From Gnetum montanum (Eukaryota > Streptophyta > Gnetopsida > Gnetales > Gnetaceae), in contig MNCI01010845.1 in the NCBI GenBank assembly GCA_015680685.1, positions 351,008 through 415,007 of the forward strand: a DNA stretch of 64,000 bases, in the 5' to 3' direction. Within the stretch, counting starts at the first letter, position 1. The number at the start of each line of letters is the position of its first letter. This document shows positions 10,435 through 20,702 of this stretch, one piece after another. Below the pieces are notes generated by a model. The model was given only the letters and a program-made list of their open reading frames with translations, was not told the origin of the DNA and did no database searches. Made by a program: the position numbers and the translations under genes.

Positions 10435-13137
10435 ATGGAATCCTTCCAAATCAACCCAGTAACACTACCAATCGCTGACTTTGGGGCCGAAACATTGAAC
10501 CCTATGACTGCTACGGAATCCATAACTGTCATTGAACCAGTAAACCCTCAAGGCCCTACACACTAGTCGCTTAGGATACAGGGCAAAGACCCTACCTATG
10601 CCACTCTTACACCCAAACGGTACAACTTCATATGTGTCAAAATCCAAGTCAACCTACCTATTGACCATACAAAAAGGGAAGCAAAACGAGACTATGAACT
10701 TATCCACAAGGGAGGTCATGAGTTCATCCCTTCAGCATTTGACATAATCTCATTCTCTGAACACCATCATAGATTCATATCCCAACTTCTCATGGCTAGA
10801 AGTCAAGCCTTACAACTACCTCCCATAGAGCCTCAAGATGAAGAAGATGACTTTGCTGCCCAATCTAAACATGGAGAATCATACCATACTGTTAGCCCCC
10901 ATGCCCATACAAACCCACTGTTTCAACTATTTCTAGAAGAAACAATATTTCGACCACCAGCTTCCTTACGGGATGTAGCCATTCCCATCCCCATCTTCCC
11001 CAAGTCCAACATTCAAACTAACGCATCTACTTCCATCATACCATTGCAAACACAATCCCAACAAACTAATGCAGGAATGACTTCTCAACCTCAAGTGATT
11101 GGAATGCCATTGGTCATACCTGCTTCCACGTCCATCCATTATGTACCTCAAGTGAAAATCCAACAAACACCAATGATCACTTCACAGCCTATGATTGGGC
11201 AATGGGTCCAACCAGCTATTTAGCAAAACTCGTCTACTCATTATATTGTACCACATCCCATAATCTCAGCCTTGAATGTTGTCCCGCCACAACAAACAAC
11301 TATCCAACAACCTATTTTTCCACAAATTATGCCACAATTGAGTCATTATCAATTACCATCAACCCAAACCGCCAGTCTTCCTATTGCCCAAGAATGGGCA
11401 GACACATAAAAAATGGTGCACTCCTTGGTAGAGGAATTAAAATGCCTTAAAACTTTGAACAATGAGGAAGCTGAAGTACTAGATTTCTATCAAGATGACC
11501 CGATTGACCCCTCAGTTCCACCCTTAACCTTGCCAAAAGGAGTCTCGTTACCTCAGTTGACCAAGTACAATGGAGAGGGAAACCCAAATGCCCACCTAGT
11601 GACATTCCGAACCAAAAGTATTTTACTTCATGCATGGCCCCATGTAATTCTACATATATTTTCTATGTCCTTAGCAGGAAGAGCCTTAGCCTAGTACCGA
11701 GCCTTACCTCGTAGCTCTATATCTTCTCTGGAGGATTTTTTACACTAGTTTGTCACCCATTTCAAATACAATCTGAAACTTGAAGCCATGTTAGATAGCT
11801 TGATCCAAATTAAACAAGCGCCTTTAGAGCCAGCACAAAAGTTTATCCAAAGATGGAGTTTCGCCCTGAATGAACTTCATGAACCTATTTCTGAAACATA
11901 TCTGCTTACCATCCTTAAGACGACCACAAATGACTTCATTAAATCAAAGATTTATTATCTAAAACCCCATACTTTGAGTCAGGCATTTGTACAAATTAAA
12001 GACATAGAAGAGGCCGCAAAAACAAGTAATGACCCAGCCTACTCAACCTTTAGGATCCAACACACAAGGAAAAATAAATCCAAAACAATGGTAGTAGCAG
12101 TGGCTGAAACAACCCGACCTAGTTACCCAAGACAAAAGGGAAAATAACCTGTTGTCCCAAACAACTATGAAAGAACCACACCCACTCCTACATTTGAAAA
12201 TTCTTCAAATAGAAACAACAACATAGGTCATGTCCGTACCTTCGAAAGAAAAGACCCTACTGAATACACACCATTGCCCATGAAGCCTTCACAACTACTT
12301 GATCAACTTCTAAAGGCTGGGCTAATTCAACACAAACAAATGTCTCCTGCGGCCTCGCAAAGACATGATCGCTTTTGCGAATTGGCCAAAAATCCAACCT
12401 TAGCAATAGCCAACGAACCTCCCATTCCAAAAGGCTTTAGGTTGGATAGGTTTTGTGAGTATCACCAACGACCCGGCCATGGAATTGACTACTGCTTTAC
12501 ATTGAAATAAGACATACAATGCATGATTGATAGGGGCGAAGTAGTGTTCGATGAGACAAACCCAGTAAGACCTCAAAACCAATCCATGGAGGTCTACAAG
12601 GATCCTCTCAACACCAATGATGCACCATATGTAATTAATACTATCCATGTGGAAAACAGACAAGATGTTCCATGAAGACCTTTTGTGATCCAGAGGGCTT
12701 CAAAAAACACACCTACCCCAACATCTCCTCAAGCCCCTTTCATCATCCACATGTCTCCTGTGCCAAAAATCCCATTCCTCATCCGCATACCTCCTTTAGT
12801 TGCCACAACAAACATACCATCTGAAAACTAACCCATTCCCTTTGTGATCCAGGTGCCAAAACACCTTGGTGCACAAGCAGCCTTCATTTCTCGACGACCT
12901 TTGTGAGAGCATCTTGCTAATAGGCTAATAAGAGAGTGCTTGGAAAGAGAAAAAAAAGAGCGCATGAAGAGAGAAAACCATGGACACGAATTAGGATGGC
13001 CAAAGCCTACACCTTTAAGCACCATTCCCATGAGTCTATCCATTAATGAGCCTAGTACAAGTCACCAAAACAAAAATGATGTCATGAGTCATATCCCAAA
13101 CCCAGCATCCTCAGCTACTAATGTAAAAACCCCTCCT
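10435..13137 (+). pseudogene. gag of element A
   Basis: One frame runs from ATG at 10435 (MESFQINPVTLPIADFGAE) to the assembly gap, broken only by stop codons (near 10564, 11221, 11407, 11692, 11746, 12145, 12508, 12673 and others), several at expected Gln, Trp or Arg positions. The capsid-like part (11413-12147) contains LPQLTKYNGEGNPNAHL, FVTHFKYNLK and FIQRWSFALNEL, the plant retrotransposon gag pattern. The zinc-binding part near 12455 is RFCEYHQRPGHGIDYC, a C-x2-H-x3-GH-x4-C form seen in Tat-type gag. The N-terminal ~300 residues are Pro/Gln/Thr-rich. Downstream (12940-13070) is a charged Glu/Arg/Lys segment. Confidence 0.85.
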
Positions 13138-13220
13138 NNNNNNNNNNNNNNNNNNNNNNNNNNNNNNNNNNNNNNNNNNNNNNNNNNNNNNNNNNNNNNN
13201 NNNNNNNNNNNNNNNNNNNN
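13138..13220. other. Assembly gap (83 N)
   Basis: Run of N between gag and protease of element A. The true length is not known from this sequence. Confidence 0.99.
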
Positions 13221-13399
13221 TGAGAAATATGAATGCTAGGTCAAATGGACCAAATCTCTATGGATAAGAATATCCCAAACAGTAAAGACCTAGCAAATGC
13301 ATTGACCTAGGTCACACAAGCCTTAAAACAAAAGAATACTTCTTTAAGTTTGTATGACCTAGTAATGACTTCACTAGTACATCGAGAGGCTCTCATATG

Positions 13400-14237
13400 G
13401 ATGCTAACTTCAATTCCTATTAGTGAGGATCTTCCTACAAATGAACCATCCATTTATGCAGTATTATCCCCACAACTTTAGGAATCGAAGACGACATCCT
13501 TAGAGTTCGACATTAAGGACATTAAGCTAGATGAGAAAACAAGGAAAATCACCATGGCTCCTATGTTCATAACAATACAGGTTGATCATTTCAAAATATG
13601 TAGGGTGCATGTCTATGATGGTGCAGCAACAAATTTGATACCTTTTTCCATCATTGAAAAATTGGAAATCATTGAACAAGTACAACCCACAACAACCTCT
13701 TTCTTGAGATCCTTCAGTGGTTCCCATGTGGGAGTGAAAGGCATGGTTACCTTAGATTTTATAGCCATTGAGCAATTCCCTACGTCAGCTGAATTCATAG
13801 TGGTTGATGAAATGCCAAGGTTCAATTTGATCCTAGGGCGTCCTTGGCTAGCTCAACTTAAAGCTGTATCTTCACCAATCCATCAGGAGATCCACCTACC
13901 TTACGAGGGTGGTGAGATCATCATACATGGGGATACAACAACATCGATCACTTCCTCATACCTTGAGGTAGGTCAAGGGTCAGAAATTGAGTTCATTAAG
14001 CCTAAACAAGAAACAGTGAACATACATCAAAACATGAACCCAACATTGACTCACAATCCGACTAGCACTAAAGAAACACAAGAGGATGTAGACATAGGAG
14101 CCATTCCTACTCATGTTTCTTGGTCAGAACTAACCTTTGATATCACTGATGAAGGAGAAGGTGAATATAAAATCATACCCATACACCCAACCCCACACGT
14201 TAAGCTACAAAAGATCAAGAGGCAACTCAATGACTAG
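13400..14237 (+). pseudogene. Protease region of element A
   Basis: Longest clean frame of the element (13554-14237). Retropepsin features: strand and active site HVYDGAATNLIP, a later FNLILGRPWL that fits the conserved ILG of aspartic proteases, and flap-like FSGSHVGVKGMVTL between. The active site here is D-G-A rather than the usual D-S/T-G, so activity is doubtful or the site has mutated. The C-terminal tail (after HGDTT) is acidic and ends with a Lys/Arg-rich stretch. Upstream frame (13400-13553) continues as ISEDLPTNEPSIYAVL. Confidence 0.75.
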
Positions 14238-14904
14238 AACGAATGAGACGAAATGTCCGAAATGACGTTAAACTATGACATGTTCGGTATGACGTTAAAA
14301 TTGCCAACAAATGTCTGCAATGACATTAAACTAGCCACGGTCAAAAATGGCTGGTTCCGTTTAAAATTTTTTGAAAACATTACTACCTTTGGCCCACCAT
14401 GGCATAAAACTAGTAATCCTTTCTTTAACAATAGATGCAACAGTTCATCAAGACTTTAAACTGATGTACCAAGCCCGAAATGGCTTTAAACTAGAGCCAA
14501 CAAGTTATAGATTTACAAACTCTCGTCGTTTTACATTGAATTTTTGCTTATACATTACAAGTTACAATTTAGATTCTTGCACAGTCATTGCTTTCTTTTC
14601 TAAGTATTTACCTTACATCTCTCTTTACACTTTAGAAATTTATATTACATTTAGTTGCACACATATACTCTGGAAAACAAAGAAAAATAATAAAAAACAT
14701 GAAAAATAACAAAAATATTTACATAGAACATTAAGGTAATGAAGGAATGCAACCATTTTATACCACAATTAAATTCAGGCCATTACATCAATCTTTATAC
14801 ATTCCACCAGCTTAGTTATCCTATGTTCATTTACACTTTGTAACTCTCTTACTGAGGGAGTGTCTCTTATTTCGCTCCTATTTTAATTAGCAGAAGCGAG
14901 CATC
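14238..14904 (+). other. Spacer between protease and RT of A, possible Ogre-type intron
   Basis: No coding similarity. The first 120 bases hold three copies of a motif like AATGACGTTAAACTA (from 14263, 14289, 14318), also abundant after integrase. A pyrimidine-richer end with TTTTAATTAGCAG (to 14893) precedes the RT frame by 11 bases and could act as an acceptor. Ogre elements of the Tat lineage have a known intron at this place, so splicing is plausible but unproven. Confidence 0.45.
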
Positions 14905-16290
14905 ATGGCCACCAACAACATCCTCTCAATATTGTCTCTCAATGGATCATACGAAGATGTAGAAAGAGTGATCTACCTAGAATCTTTGGATCTAAATCCA
15001 TCCACCTATACAAATTTGATAGCCTCCACTCAAGAAACGTCAGACTGGCCTAAAAACGTAGCTAAAACTCTAGATCTAGAAGCTAACAATATTACTGAAG
15101 ATCCTCTGGTTGAAATCCCCATTACCATAGTCAATGACAAAGACAGAACCTTGAAATTAAGTGCCTTAATAGATCCACAACTCGTAGGTGACATCACTCA
15201 AGTTTTAAAAGACAACGTAAAAACGTTCACATGGTCATATACAGACATGTCGGGACTAGATCCCTGGATCATCCAACACAACATTATTCTCGATGAAAAA
15301 ATTAAACCAGTGAAGCAAAAAGCATGAAAGGTTAGACCCGAAGTGGCATTAGCAATCAGCGCTGAGATCACAAAGCTCTACTAAGCCGATTTCATCCAAG
15401 CCATCGACTATTCCGATTGGGTATCAAAAATTATTGTAGTCCCCAAGAAGAATGGTAGTATACGCATATGCATTGACTTCCATGATCTAAACATAGCCAC
15501 TATAAAAGATGACTTTTCTTTGCCCAGCATTGATCAACTTATTGACACGATAGCTGGGCATGCACTATTGTCCTTCATGGATAGATTTTCGGGATACAAT
15601 CAAATAAGAATTAATCCAGAGCATCAACTTACGACAACTTTTATGACACCTTGGGGGACATTTTGTTATACGATGATGTCATTTGGCCTTAAAAATGCAT
15701 GTGCTACATATCAGCGAGCCATGACATACATATTATGTTGATGATATAGCAGTCAAATCTAAAACAACTAAACAACATGCAAAAGATCTAGACTTAGTGC
15801 TTAAACGTTGTCTCAAATATGACCTTAGGCTGAACCCAAAAAAGTGTGTCTTTGGTGTTAAAATGGGAAAAATGCTTGGTTTCCTAGTTTCTGAAATAGG
15901 GATACGAGTAGACCCTGATAAGGTTAAAGTAATAACCAATATGCAACCACCAAGAAACCTTACTGAACTACGGGGCCTCCAAGGTAGACTGCAATTCATT
16001 AGATGCTTTATCGAAAGGCTGACGGATAAGCTGAGTCCCATGCAACACCTATTACGAAAGAATATACATTTCCAATGGACTCAACAATGCCAAGAAGCAT
16101 TCGATAACATAAAACAAGAGTTGGCCCAGCTACCAACTGTTTATCCTCCACAAAGTGACAAACCCTTCTACATCTATCTTGCAACTTCCTGTTCATCCAT
16201 TGCATCCATGCTTTGTCAAAAATGTCAGGATGGGGCCAAGATCCCTATATATTATCTAAGCCATGCTTTAATAGCCTACAAACAATGATA
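14905..16290 (+). pseudogene. Reverse transcriptase of element A
   Basis: Ty3/gypsy RT. Visible blocks: DWVSKIIVVPKKNGSIRICI then DFHDLN (finger motif), SIDQLIDTIAGHALLSFMDR then FSGYNQIRI (block with first catalytic Asp), WGTFCYTMMSFGLKNACATY then QRAM, YVDDIAVKS at 15734 (catalytic YVDD), LRLNPKKCVFGV and KMLGFLVSEIGI. A small deletion with frameshift lies directly before YVDD, removing the residues that normally separate QRAMTYI from it. Stops occur at about 15325 and 15381. Confidence 0.9.
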
Positions 16291-16440
16291 CAACGATGTA
16301 GAAAAATCATGCCTCGCCATCATCTTCTCCTTGAAGAAATGGTGGCATTATCTCTTCCGTAATCAGGTTTACATCATTTGCAAGGATAATGTTCTCCATG
16401 CCATCACTAATAACATCTATGAGTCAAGTAGGTTAGCTAG
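16140..16440 (+). pseudogene. Standard gypsy RNase H of element A
   Basis: Reads FYIYLATSCSSIASMLCQK, PIYYLSHAL, then after one stop YNDVEKSCLAIIFSLKKWWH and IICKDNVLHAI. This matches the connected RNase H of gypsy elements (YLAxSxxAxxxVL..YYxSRxL..YxxxEKxxLAxxxxxxKxRxYF..TDxxPL). The catalytic Asp positions are degenerate (KDN in place of TDN). Confidence 0.75.
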
Positions 16441-16589
16441 GTGGAAAGCGATGATTGCAGAGTTTGATTTACAGTATGTCATTCAATCTTTCACAAAAGG
16501 TCAAGCAATAGCCACACAAATAACCGTCTCACTGACACACATTCAAGCAACGATAAACTCCGAATTTCCAGATGAAAATGTTAACAGTA

Positions 16590-16993
16590 TAGACACCGTA
16601 CTTGAGGATTATGAGACAAACCTCTACTTCGATGGAGCTTCAACCTATTGAGGAGGAAGTGCTGCAACCATTTTAACATACCCCTCTAGAGAAATCCAAC
16701 CTTCTGCCTACCACTTAAACTTTCCATGCACCAACAATGTAGCAGAATACGAAGGTCTTCTTAGAGGCCTTCAATTAGTGTTAACTTCGGGAGTCTCACG
16801 CCTTGTGATTCGAGGTGATTCACAATTAGTTATTAATCAAGTCACTGAAGTCTACGCATGCAAAGCTCTCCATTTACAACCGTATTGTGATTTGACTAAA
16901 CATCTAGTGAGGCAACTAGTAGAAGTGGATATATAACACGTCCCTAGAAGCAAAAATACCATCGCTGATGCACTTGCCACACTAGCCTTAAAC
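16590..16993 (+). pseudogene. Second (archaeal-type) RNase H of element A
   Basis: Reads LYFDGASTY, a stop, GGSAATILTYPS, NNVAEYEGLLRGLQL, RLVIRGDSQLVINQV and, after a stop, HVPRSKNTIADALATLAL. The four acidic catalytic positions (D of FDGAS, E of AEYEG, D of RGDSQL, D of ADALA) are all present. A second RNase H here is the mark of the Tat lineage. Inactivated only by the two stops. Confidence 0.88.
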
Positions 16994-18345
16994 ATGACAC
17001 CTGAAATGTTTCATGCATTGCCTAGTTCTATAACCAATTGTGCTAAACCTATAATTAACACTCTAAATGAAGTACCTATAGCATCTTTTAGTACAACACA
17101 TGCAATAGAATGCTATGATGACATAAAAGAGTATCTTCTAAGAGGCAAACCTCCACAACACTTGACAAATGCTCAAAAGGACACCGTACAAAAATGTTCT
17201 CGCGAATACACATTAATAGGAGACACCTTGTGTTGTAAATTTTATGAAGGTATTTTGCTAATGTGCATTAGTAGCATTGATGGTCAAACGATCGTAGAAC
17301 AAATCCACGAAGGACTTTGTGGAGGACACATAGCACCTAAAGCAATGGCAACAAAAATTAGGCATTTAGGCTATTACTGGCCATACATGGAATATGATTG
17401 CATCTCCAAGGTTAGAACATGTGACATTTTCCAAAAGCATGGTAACTTAATACATGTGCCACCTAACACACTGCATACAGCACAAATCACATGGCCATTC
17501 CAAAAATGGGGTTTAGACTTAATTGGACCGATAACACCATCGTCCTCTACAGGACATAGCTTCATCATCACTACAACTGAATATTTCACAAATGGGTAGA
17601 AGCTATTCACCTTAGGAAGACCACCTCAAAACACATTTGCACCTTCATAATGGAAAATATCGTGACTCATTTTGTCATTCCAATGACAATAGTTACCGAC
17701 AATGGGCCACAGTTTAGTAGTGCAGATACGAAAAGCTTCTGTGAAAGTCTGGGCATTTAACATGCATTTTCATCACCTTACTACCCACAAAGAAATGGTC
17801 AAGTGGAGGCTACAAAAAAAATATCATCATGGTGCTCAAAAAGATGCTAAATAAGAGCAAGAAATGATGGCATGAACAATTAGTATATGCATTGTGGGCT
17901 TATAGAACAACACATCGAACATCCATAGGTAAAACTCCATATAGTCTTGTATACGAATCTGAACCTGTTTTACCTTTAGAATTTTAGGTTCCCTCATTGT
18001 GGATAACTCTCTCCGGTCTCCTCGATGAAAGTGAAAATAATGAATTGCGCATTGCCGACCTCGACTCGGTAGAGGAGGAATGTGTATGAACTCTTGATCA
18101 AATTGAATGGTACCAAAAATAGCAGAAACAAAGGTACAAGCACGATCTCCACAAACGCCTGATCAAAGAAGGAGATCTAGTTCTTAAGGCCACCCAAGAA
18201 CATCCAAATAAATTCTTAGCCAACTGGGAAGGGCCTTGTTTAGTCACCAAGGCATACAACAATGGAGCATTCAAACTTGCTGACATGCACGGAAACGAGT
18301 TTGCCAATCCTACAAACCACTTGTACTTGAAAAGGTACTATGTTT
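16994..18345 (+). pseudogene. Integrase of element A
   Basis: N-terminal zinc-binding part reads EGLCGGHIAPKAMATKIRHL then GYYWPYMEYD..VRTCDIFQKHG; the second Cys of the HHCC set is Phe here. The catalytic core gives WGLDLIGPI (first Asp), then after a one-base shift VTDNGPQFSS (second Asp) and YYPQRNGQVEA (Glu), so the DDE triad can be read across frames. The C-terminal part reads DLVLKATQEHPNKFLANWEG and ends YLKRYYV at 18345. Stops occur at 17598 and 17758 and more in 17820-18000. Confidence 0.88.
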
Positions 18346-18361
18346 GACAAACTTGAGGTAC

Positions 18362-18627
18362 AGAACAGTCCTGGCATCATGACTTAAAACTAATACCACA
18401 GAATAGTCCTGGCATCATGACTTAAAATTGATACCACATAATAGTCCTAGCATCATGACTTAAAATTGATACCATAGAATAGTTTTGGCATCATGACTTA
18501 AAACTGATACCATAGAATAGTCCTGGCATCATGACTTAAAACTGATACCACAGAATAGTCTTGGCATCATAACTTAAAACTGATACCACAGAATAGTCTT
18601 GGCATCAAGACTTAAAACTGATACCAC
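18362..18627 (+). repeat. 38-bp tandem repeat after integrase of A
   Basis: Seven head-to-tail copies of exactly 38 bp, unit AGAATAGTCCTGGCATCATG followed by ACTTAAAACTGATACCAC, starts at 18362, 18400, 18438, 18476, 18514, 18552 and 18590. Sits 17 bases after the integrase stop, in the 3' untranslated region. Confidence 0.95.
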
Positions 18628-18884
18628 AGAGTTCTGTCTAGTATGACACTAAACTGCTACATTCATCTGCCATGACATGAAACTAGCATCTAGAGTCCAC
18701 TAAGACTATAAACTAGTTTGCCTCTTCATAGTCTGCTATGACTATAAACTAGCAATGCACTGTTTGCCACGACGCTAAACTGGCACCGTCCAAGGGGTTA
18801 TGACGTGAAACTAATCCACAACAATCTGCTAAGACTATAAACTAGTGACATCATCGACGACCAGGAAACATGACAATCTGCTTT
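18628..18884 (+). repeat. Degenerate relatives of the 38-bp unit
   Basis: Irregular spacing of motifs such as ATGACACTAAACTG, ATGACATGAAACTAG, ATGACTATAAACTAG and ACGACGCTAAACTGG. They share the core TGAC-n4-AAACT with the spacer at 14253-14340 and with the regular array to the left. Confidence 0.7.
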
Positions 18885-20055
18885 AGCATAAGGATCAGCG
18901 TAAACACTATTCATCGTGTAAACACTATTCATCCACATAAACACTATTCATCTGCATGAATACTATTCTTTGCGTAAACACTATTCATCCACCTAAACAC
19001 TATTCATCCGCATGAACACTATTCATTGCATAAATACTATTCATCCATGTAAACACTATTCATTAGCGTAACTAACTTCCAGAAAATTTCAAAAAATGGC
19101 AGAAAATTCTCAGCATCAGCAACTTCCAGAAAATTTCAGAAAAACTCAAGGACAAAGAAGCTTCAAGTAAGACAAGTTGAATTTTCCTTATACATTTCAT
19201 TGTAAATCTTTATTCATGAGATAGTCAGGCCCTCACGGTCTAAATTAAATGTACTTTCATGGGCTTGAATAACCCATAAATTGTAAAAAGCGATGTACTT
19301 GGTCAACAATGTAGCTTGCCGACACACATCCAACTCTCGCCAGCACGCATCCAACCTGAGCACAACTGTCCATTAGATACATTTCACTAGATCTACTTTT
19401 CTTTCATATCCTAGCAGTTGATTCCATTCTAAAATTCTGTGTCGAAGCCCAGCCCAACCCTATATATACCCTATCAATTCACATAAATCAGGGAGAGGCA
19501 AAAATTAGAGACATTGGCAATTCTAAGAGAGGACAGAATCTGCAATCCTTGGGCGCTCGGCACACTTGACTATTTGCATCTAAGCATTTCTCATGTTCAT
19601 CACATCACATCATCGCATCATCACTTTAGACATCATCTCGGGGCTTAGTGCTTGACCTACCATCCACACGTGCAACTACACTTCGACTGGTGCATACTTT
19701 TTTTTATTAAACAATACAATATAGTTCATTAACTTCCATTTACATTGTTTAGTTCTATTTACGCTTTGTTTACAATATATCTCTTTTTACGCTTTATTTA
19801 TAATTCAGTATGCTCTGTTACATTTTGTGTCGCTGTTTGCATTCCGTTTACACTGTTTATGATAACCTAGCGCTAGCCGTAGGTTATGCTCGGGGAAGTC
19901 CTTGGTTGATTTACGTGCAGACCATCCAAGGCACTCTACCTTTGTTTACATTTCTAGCTTGCCCTCGGGTAAAGGTAGGATCAGTTGTGCCTACCTGACA
20001 ATCTCTTGGTGTATGTTTCCTTTCCAGCCTTACACCGATGATTTAGTTCAGGAGA
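18885..20055 (+). repeat. 3' LTR of element A, 5'-truncated
   Basis: Aligns with 8812-9951 of the 5' LTR from AGCATAAGGATCAGCG on, including the ~19-bp array at 18896-19071 and the CCTATATATACCCTATC box near 19460. The first ~400 bp of the LTR are missing, and with them any polypurine tract. The last bases are mutated (CAGGAGA for CAGTACA) before the ATAGG duplication. Confidence 0.85.
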
Positions 20056-20560
20056 ATAGGCTAATTAGGACTTTATTTAATGTTATTTACTATTTATCAT
20101 TTACATGCTTTATTAGTAATTAAATCTCTCTCAACCCTTCTCTCTTAGTTAAGTTCCTCAATATGACCGCTTTGAGCACGTGCGTTACGCATGGTGATCC
20201 CAGCAATAACTAGCGTTTGGTAACCACAATTGCATCGGTTCAGGGTTTGAACAGTAAGTGGGAACGGATACTGACACTAGGTTAATTAAGGCTTAGTTAG
20301 TTAGTTAGAGTTAGTTAATTAGTCTCTTCAATCCTTTCCTTATCAGCATAGGAGATAAAATAGAAAAGTTATAAAAATCACATACCTTAGACTTACTTAA
20401 CCATATTACTATGAAAAATACAAGTCTGGGAAGACAACGAATAATTAACCTTAAGTGTTCCATAAGGTGTGTAGGCACTTAGTCTGTGGAGTTCAACCGG
20501 ATCACGTGTGTTACGCTTGTATTTGTATGGTTGAGTGTAGGGGTACCTTGCCACTCATCA
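20056..20560 (+). repeat. 5' LTR of element B, second part
   Basis: Continues the LTR after A with GGCTAATTAGGACTTTATTT and ends GGGGTACCTTGCCACTCATCA, as in the 3' LTR. It is followed at once by the primer site. Confidence 0.9.
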
Positions 20561-20561
20561 T

Positions 20562-20580
20562 TGGCACCGTAGCCGAGGAC
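20562..20580 (+). promoter_or_regulatory. Primer binding site of B
   Basis: TGGCACCGTAGCCGAGGAC follows the LTR with one base between. Similar to the site TGGCGCCGTTGCCGGGGA used by Athila-type elements (tRNA-Asp type). J (45003) and K (50359) have related sites. Confidence 0.75.
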
Positions 20581-20702
20581 TAAGTGTCTGTGCACTAAGT
20601 AGAACATAGGAAATCACTCACATCGTTGGAGGCTTAAACGAACCTTAGGGTTAATCAAATGAAAAATTATATAACGGTTAATAGCACACCGAATAAGAAA
20701 CA

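Larger units (their letters stand above)
8407..20055 (+). mobile_element. Element A: Ty3/gypsy, Tat lineage, with dual RNase H
   Basis: 5' LTR 8407-9951, partial 3' LTR about 18885-20055, target duplication ATAGG. The coding order gag, protease, RT, RNase H, second RNase H, integrase is that of Ty3/gypsy. The additional RNase H after the standard one (FDGAS..VAEYEGLL..RGDSQLV..ADALA) is the known mark of the Tat lineage (Ogre, Retand, TatI). Tandem repeats in the leader and 3' untranslated part and a non-coding spacer between protease and RT also fit that lineage. Stops and frameshifts are present in every domain. It sits inside the LTR of B and is the youngest layer of the nest. Confidence 0.9.

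Noticed and set aside
18362-18627. CRISPR-like array of regular direct repeats
   Set aside because: Units are contiguous with no unique spacers, inside a retrotransposon of a plant nuclear genome.
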